Assembly (NCBI GenBank): GCA_900313475.1 | Contig: OMRJ01000288.1 | Coordinates: 1 to 9,338 of the forward strand | Source: an uncultured Eubacteriales bacterium | GTDB taxonomy: Bacteria; Bacillota; Clostridia; Oscillospirales; Acutalibacteraceae | Length of the DNA: 9,338 nucleotides | Reading direction: 5' to 3' | In this document: positions 6,308 through 9,338 of the stretch, piece after piece | How the letters are laid out: each line of letters opens with the position of its first letter | Numbering within the stretch: position 1 is the stretch's first letter | Translations under genes and position numbers: made by a program | The notes under the pieces: generated by a model | Database searches by the model: none | What the model was told of the DNA's origin: nothing | Seen by the model: the letters and a program-made list of their open reading frames with translations, nothing else

Positions 6308-6583
6308 AGCCGACGGGATTCGAACTCATGTCGCCCGTCAGTGCTCCTTTTCGGTATTTTTCGCCCTTTTCGTCTTGACTTGCGCCGGCAAGAGTGCACC
6401 TCAAAAAACGAAAAGCGCTCAAAAATTGTCTGCTGTCGGGTGCAGAGCAGTTTTGCCTGAGCTGATTTTTGTTCAGGCAAGGCAAAGCCCGCAGCGAATA
6501 CCTGACGTATTTACAAGGGGTTTAACGCGGCATGAGATAAATCCGACCTGTCAAAACCGACACGGGTTCAAGTCCCGTCAGCC
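6308..6583 (+). mobile_element. MITE-like interspersed repeat, copy C (276 bp)
   Basis: Same orientation as copy A. The left end AGCCGACGGGATTCGAAC has two changes from the consensus and is preceded by TA (6306-6307). The right end, ending GGGTTCAAGTCCCGTCAGCC, is intact but followed by AA, so the outer TA has been lost or mutated. The central hairpin TGCCTGA/TCAGGCA and the following 30 bases (6473-6502) match copy A exactly. The element lies between the mnmA terminator (ends 6293) and the stop codon of the convergent membrane-protein gene (6589-6591), only 5 bases from the latter. Confidence 0.9.
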
Positions 6584-6588
6584 AAAGA

Positions 6589-7263
6589 TTACTCGACCTT
6601 TTTTGAATTTGCGTATATTTTGTGCATGCGTTCGTCCGTGAAGTGTTTGTCGAGATATATCTCCACCGAATTTCTCGGAGCTGCACCTGCGTCGCGCCTG
6701 TTCATTCGTGTCGCCGCGGCTGCCGACAGCACCGAATCGTATACGAAAAACGCACAGAACAGAATAACGAGCACCGTTCCGACATTTTCGGGAATCATAT
6801 TGCACAGCTTATCTGTCAGCGGCATCACGGCTTTTACCCATAACACGCCGAGCGCACCCCAAAAGAGGGAATAGAGGAGGCAAACTCTGCCGTTGATGTT
6901 GAGCGGCAAATGGCTGTAGTCCCATGCGACGGAACCGAATACGATTTCCTGACCGAGTGAGCATATGTATTCGGCAACCGAACCGACAAGAAACGACACC
7001 CAAAAGACCGTGTACCATTTACAGTCGGCAAAGTGATACAGCACGAGCGTAAGCAGCACGCCGCCCATACCGTATGCAACGCTCAACGGACCGTACACAA
7101 GCGATTTACGGCTTTCGATATATCCGTTTTTGAAATAACACCATGCGGTTTCCGCAATGAAACCGACTACACAGCAAGCGGCAAATACCGCGACAAGCTT
7201 ATTGAACCCGATGTTTTTTATTGCAAGACCGTGTTTCAAGGAAGTCACACCCTTTACTGACAT
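6589..7263 (-). CDS. PF06541-type membrane protein (putative ABC-transporter type IV)
   Basis: A 224-residue integral membrane protein with about five hydrophobic segments (near residues 22-44, 55-78, 84-109, 126-149, 161-182) and a charged C-terminal tail of about 40 residues. GFIAETAWCYFKNGYIESRKSLVYGPLSVAYG in the first half and the signature WDYSHLPLNINGRVCLLYSLFWG are typical of the clostridial PF06541 family, named as a putative ABC-transporter component but with no demonstrated substrate. No ATPase partner is nearby. The annotated ATG (7263) has no clear ribosome binding site. A TTG at 7239 (residue 9) is preceded by AAAGGG at a suitable distance and may be the true start, giving 216 residues. 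It is third in a minus-strand series after the hydrolase gene, separated from it by a structured 118-base gap. Family confidence is good; function is unknown. Confidence 0.8.
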   Translation of the reverse strand: MSVKGVTSLKHGLAIKNIGFNKLVAVFAACCVVGFIAETAWCYFKNGYIESRKSLVYGPLSVAYGMGGVLLTLVLYHFADCKWYTVFWVSFLVGSVAEYICSLGQEIVFGSVAWDYSHLPLNINGRVCLLYSLFWGALGVLWVKAVMPLTDKLCNMIPENVGTVLVILFCAFFVYDSVLSAAAATRMNRRDAGAAPRNSVEIYLDKHFTDERMHKIYANSKKVE

Positions 7264-7300
7264 TTTACGGGTAAATGATATGACCGTTTGATAAACCTAA

Positions 7301-7380
7301 AATAAACTCTCGGCGTTAAACGGACGGGATGCGAACCCGTGCCGTCCGTAACCCCGATGTGATGACATCGGAGAGTTTTT
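7301..7380 (-). terminator. Branched inverted-repeat structure after the hydrolase stop, probable minus-strand terminator
   Basis: AAACTCTC (7304-7311) pairs with GAGAGTTT (7371-7378). Between them stand two perfect hairpins: ACGGACGG (7320-7327)/CCGTCCGT (7342-7349) and CCGATGT (7354-7360)/ACATCGG (7365-7371). Read on the minus strand it begins right after the hydrolase stop codon and ends in GAGAGTTTATTTT. Read on the plus strand the last hairpin is followed by AGAGTTTTT. Termination is inferred from position and the flanking U-rich ends; a three-way junction is unusual for a terminator. Confidence 0.45.
7320..7350 (+). repeat. Short solo sequence related to the left end of the MITE family (copy D)
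   Basis: GACGGGATGCGAACCCGTG and the following CCGTCCGT align without gaps to the left terminus and first hairpin of copies A and C, with a handful of substitutions that mostly keep the pairing (for example the CTGACGGG/CCCGTCAG stem becomes CGGACGG/CCGTCCG). None of the internal element sequence is present. It may be an old remnant or an independent hairpin of similar shape. Confidence 0.45.
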
Positions 7381-7381
7381 A

Positions 7382-8674
7382 TTACAGCTCACTGCCGTCG
7401 AAGTAATAGCCCTTTTGCTCGAAAAGCTCAACTGTTTTTACTCCGTCGTGTACGTTGAAAACATATGTGCAGTCACCGGCATAGTACATGTTCTCCGCGC
7501 CGAAAATCCCCGTCAGGAAACTTGTGTTGTCGCGGTCGTGCGTGTTGCCGATATATCTGCACTGCGGAATCAGCAGCTTGTTCGCCTTTATGCTTGCGTA
7601 AATGTTTTTGTCATCGTTTATAAGGTGATGAGCGCACTGTAAAAATTCCGCGGAAAGAAGCGTCTTTCCGTAGAGGGCAATCAGAGCCTCGCCGTTAGTC
7701 TCCTCCGCGTCGCCCAAAAAGATTGCCGTGCAGTCGTCAAACCAGACCTTGAACACGGTTGTTGATTCATTCATTCCGCGGTAAGGCGTGTTAAAGCGAG
7801 CACGGTACGAGCACGGGAGAATATCCTCATGCGTTGTGAGAATTTCAATTTGTGCGCCCGGCATTTCGACGGTTTCGCCTGTGTGCGGCTTGAGGTATTT
7901 TACGTCGGGATACAAATTCCCGATGCGTTTTTTCATGCGTTCCGTGCATGAATAATCGCTTTTCATAAGAGGCATGGACGGGAAATTAAACATTACACGC
8001 TCAAGAGTGAGGTGCTCGTGCTCGCGGCGAAGAAGCTTTACGAATACGTCCATATGGTCGTCGTGATTGTGCGTGCATATCCAGAGAGAAATACAGAGCT
8101 TTTCGCTTTTGTCCTGCTTTGTCATGTCGTAGAAACGCTCCATGATTTCGTCGCATGCCTCCTCCGTTGCCTGTTCCGATTCTCCGCCGTCAATGACAAT
8201 AAGCGAATTGTCACGTAGACGGAAAGCATAGAGCATGCCGCAGTCACAGCTTTTGTGACGTATCATTTTGCCGTATTTAAGCGCAAATTGCATCAGCGAA
8301 GTGTCGTTGCGCGTTTCTTTTCTGCTGCTGTTGAAATCCTTAAGTGGAGTGCTGACACAGTCGAAAATAATTCTCGCAGTGCCGAGAGCATCGGTAAAAT
8401 ATGTGTAGATTATTCCTCCGCCGTTTTCAAACTCCGCAAAAATATTGCCGTTAAATTCGCGGTGGAACGTTTCTTTCCGTCCCGTTTTTGCAAGAGCGGA
8501 CAGAAACGCGCGGAAGGATTGCGCGCCCACGCCCTCAGTGACAAGCATATATGAATCCTCATTGCTGCCGCCGTCGGTTTCAATAGCAAGTCCTGCACCG
8601 CAGTTTACGGGTTCACAGATTATTTTTCCCGGAGCATCAACTCCGAGTTCCGTTAAAAATTTTTCAGTGGTCAT
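7382..8674 (-). CDS. Metallo-beta-lactamase-fold hydrolase with an uncharacterised N-terminal region
   Basis: The 430-residue protein has two parts. Residues about 1-145 match nothing I recognise. From about 146 (GMLYAFRLRDNSLIVIDGG) a metallo-beta-lactamase fold begins, with the metal motif THNHDDH giving His202, His204, Asp206 and His207, the bridging Asp322 in FLGDAEE, and His349/His350 in CAHHL. The layout is closest to the ComEC/Rec2-like and related hydrolases of the superfamily rather than to beta-lactamases proper. No signal peptide or membrane segment is seen, so it is probably cytoplasmic; the substrate cannot be predicted. The start at 8674 is preferred over the in-frame ATG at 8695 because AAAGGA lies seven bases before it on the minus strand. 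It follows the LURP-one-related gene after 82 bases and precedes the PF06541 gene. Confidence 0.8.
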   Translation of the reverse strand: MTTEKFLTELGVDAPGKIICEPVNCGAGLAIETDGGSNEDSYMLVTEGVGAQSFRAFLSALAKTGRKETFHREFNGNIFAEFENGGGIIYTYFTDALGTARIIFDCVSTPLKDFNSSRKETRNDTSLMQFALKYGKMIRHKSCDCGMLYAFRLRDNSLIVIDGGESEQATEEACDEIMERFYDMTKQDKSEKLCISLWICTHNHDDHMDVFVKLLRREHEHLTLERVMFNFPSMPLMKSDYSCTERMKKRIGNLYPDVKYLKPHTGETVEMPGAQIEILTTHEDILPCSYRARFNTPYRGMNESTTVFKVWFDDCTAIFLGDAEETNGEALIALYGKTLLSAEFLQCAHHLINDDKNIYASIKANKLLIPQCRYIGNTHDRDNTSFLTGIFGAENMYYAGDCTYVFNVHDGVKTVELFEQKGYYFDGSEL

Positions 8675-8756
8675 TTTTTTTCCTTTCGGATGCACAGATC
8701 AATGCGGCTTTTTGACAGTGTCGGTTAATCTGCGAGTCCATTCCTTTTCTGTAATA

Positions 8757-9206
8757 TCAGCTGTTGTTTGAGCATTTCTCGGCGTCTATTGCTAAAACAA
8801 GCATAACCGCGTGAAGCGCGTCGGACGGATTCGCAACATCAATAGTGTAGGTGTCTGTCCATTTCCACAGCTCCTTTGATACCGTTGCCGCGACCTCATT
8901 GTATTGATTGACTACGGAGTAGTCCCAACCGAACCAATTGCCTTCGACATGCCAGCCGTTGAAATCAATGTTGAAACGCGGCTTGAAAAAGGAGAATTCT
9001 TTGCGGATACAGCCGAGGTACATATCCTTTTCATAAAGCTCGAATTTCGGCAGAAACGTCAGCACACGCTGTTTTACGGTGCCCAGCTCGTTGCCGTTTG
9101 CGTCGAATATTTTCAGCATGTGTCCCCATGAGAGCTGACCTTTGACAACGTATACCGTGTTGCCCGCTTCGTCGTAAATGTCGTAGCTGTCAAACCATGA
9201 GAACAT
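8757..9206 (-). CDS. LURP-one-related (Tubby-like fold) protein, 5' end probably replaced by a MITE
   Basis: The 149 residues show the LURP-one-related (PF04525) pattern: SYDIYDEAGNTVYVVKG, KIFDANGNELGTV, VLTFLPKFELYE, KEFSFFKPRFNIDFNGWHVEG, WFGWDY, WKWTDTYTIDV and a C-terminal helix ALHAVMLVLAIDAEKCS. The fold is a beta barrel around a central helix; bacterial roles are unknown. The ATG at 9206 has no ribosome binding site. The three codons upstream read Lys-Gln-Arg, giving KQRMFSWFDSYDIYDE, which I recall as internal in relatives that begin a few residues earlier. The frame then runs directly into MITE copy E without an in-frame ATG in the visible part. The native start has therefore probably been displaced, and expression may be weak, altered or lost. 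It is the first gene of the minus-strand series. Confidence 0.75.
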   Translation of the reverse strand: MFSWFDSYDIYDEAGNTVYVVKGQLSWGHMLKIFDANGNELGTVKQRVLTFLPKFELYEKDMYLGCIRKEFSFFKPRFNIDFNGWHVEGNWFGWDYSVVNQYNEVAATVSKELWKWTDTYTIDVANPSDALHAVMLVLAIDAEKCSNNS

Positions 9207-9216
9207 GCGCTGCTTA

Positions 9217-9338
9217 GGCTGACGGGACTTGAACCCGTGTCGGTTTTGACAGGCTGATTTTCGCTCATGCCGCGTTAAAACCCTTGCAAATACGACAAGT
9301 ATTCGCTGCGGGCTTTGCCTTGCCTGAACAAAAATCAG
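9217..9338 (-). mobile_element. MITE-like interspersed repeat, copy E (cut by the window end)
   Basis: Preceded by TA (9215-9216), this copy starts GGCTGACGGGACTTGAACCC, identical over its first 26 bases to the reverse complement of the right end of copy C. It continues through the CATGCCGCGTTAAAACCC block and the CGCTGCGGGCTTTGCCTTGC block into the central hairpin, where the window ends. Orientation is as copy B. Only about 45% of the element is visible. It directly abuts the 5' end of the LURP-one-related gene. Confidence 0.88.

Noticed and set aside
6117..6485. 122-codon minus-strand frame overlapping the end of mnmA and copy C
   Set aside because: It crosses the mnmA terminator antisense and lies partly in the repeat; no ribosome binding site and no family resemblance.
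6545..6585. Possible tRNA 3' end at the right terminus of copy C (and similar ends of the other copies)
   Set aside because: No matching D-arm, anticodon arm or 5' acceptor strand lies at tRNA distance; the partner of the acceptor-like bases is the opposite end of the repeat about 275 bases away.
7318..7381. A tRNA on the minus strand around the GGGTTCGCATCCC hairpin
   Set aside because: The T-loop has C at the position where A is invariant, and the surrounding hairpins do not form a cloverleaf with a 7-bp acceptor stem.
8664..8741. 25-codon minus-strand frame overlapping the start of the hydrolase gene
   Set aside because: The AAAAGG before its ATG is too close to act as a normal ribosome binding site, and nothing else supports translation.
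1..9338. CRISPR array or prophage genes
   Set aside because: No short regularly spaced repeats and no phage structural or integrase genes are visible; the repeats present are ~275 bp and dispersed.

Overview
The window looks like a low-to-mid GC Bacillota chromosome, most likely a gut-type clostridium (Oscillospirales or a relative). This rests on AAGGAG-type ribosome binding sites, T-rich intrinsic terminators, and the style of the secreted protein, the LURP-one-like protein and the PF06541 membrane protein. The assignment comes from family recognition by eye, not from a search.

Layout. Bases 1-158 are the C-terminal end of an MscS-type mechanosensitive channel. A 572-residue exported protein of unknown function follows (424-2142) with its own terminator. 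Next is cysK (2860-3792), behind a consensus sigma-A promoter, an inverted repeat over the predicted transcription start, and a leader of about 250 nt that encodes a 21-codon peptide and can fold in mutually exclusive ways. nadA (4193-5110) and mnmA (5107-6180) form a two-gene operon overlapping by 4 nt. On the minus strand, reading from high to low coordinates, lie a LURP-one-related protein (9206-8757), a metallo-beta-lactamase-fold hydrolase (8674-7382) and a PF06541 membrane protein (7263-6589).

The most striking content lies between the genes. A repeat of about 275 bp occurs three times complete (2248-2520, 3898-4171, 6308-6583) and once cut by the window edge (9217-9338). A short relative of one of its ends sits at 7320-7350. 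The full copies have imperfect terminal inverted repeats beginning GGCTGACGGG. Two copies are flanked by TA on both sides, and indels rule out a shared reading frame. This is the anatomy of a non-autonomous MITE. Its termini resemble a tRNA T-arm, so it can trigger false tRNA calls. Three copies lie just past, or directly against, an intrinsic terminator. One ends 5 nt before the nadA ribosome binding site, and one appears to have removed the native start of the LURP-one-related gene.

Functionally, the central block is linked by sulfur and cofactors. CysK makes cysteine, the ultimate sulfur source for the 4Fe-4S cluster of NadA (NAD synthesis) and for the 2-thiouridine made by MnmA. No nadB, nadC, iscS or matching transposase is visible in this window.
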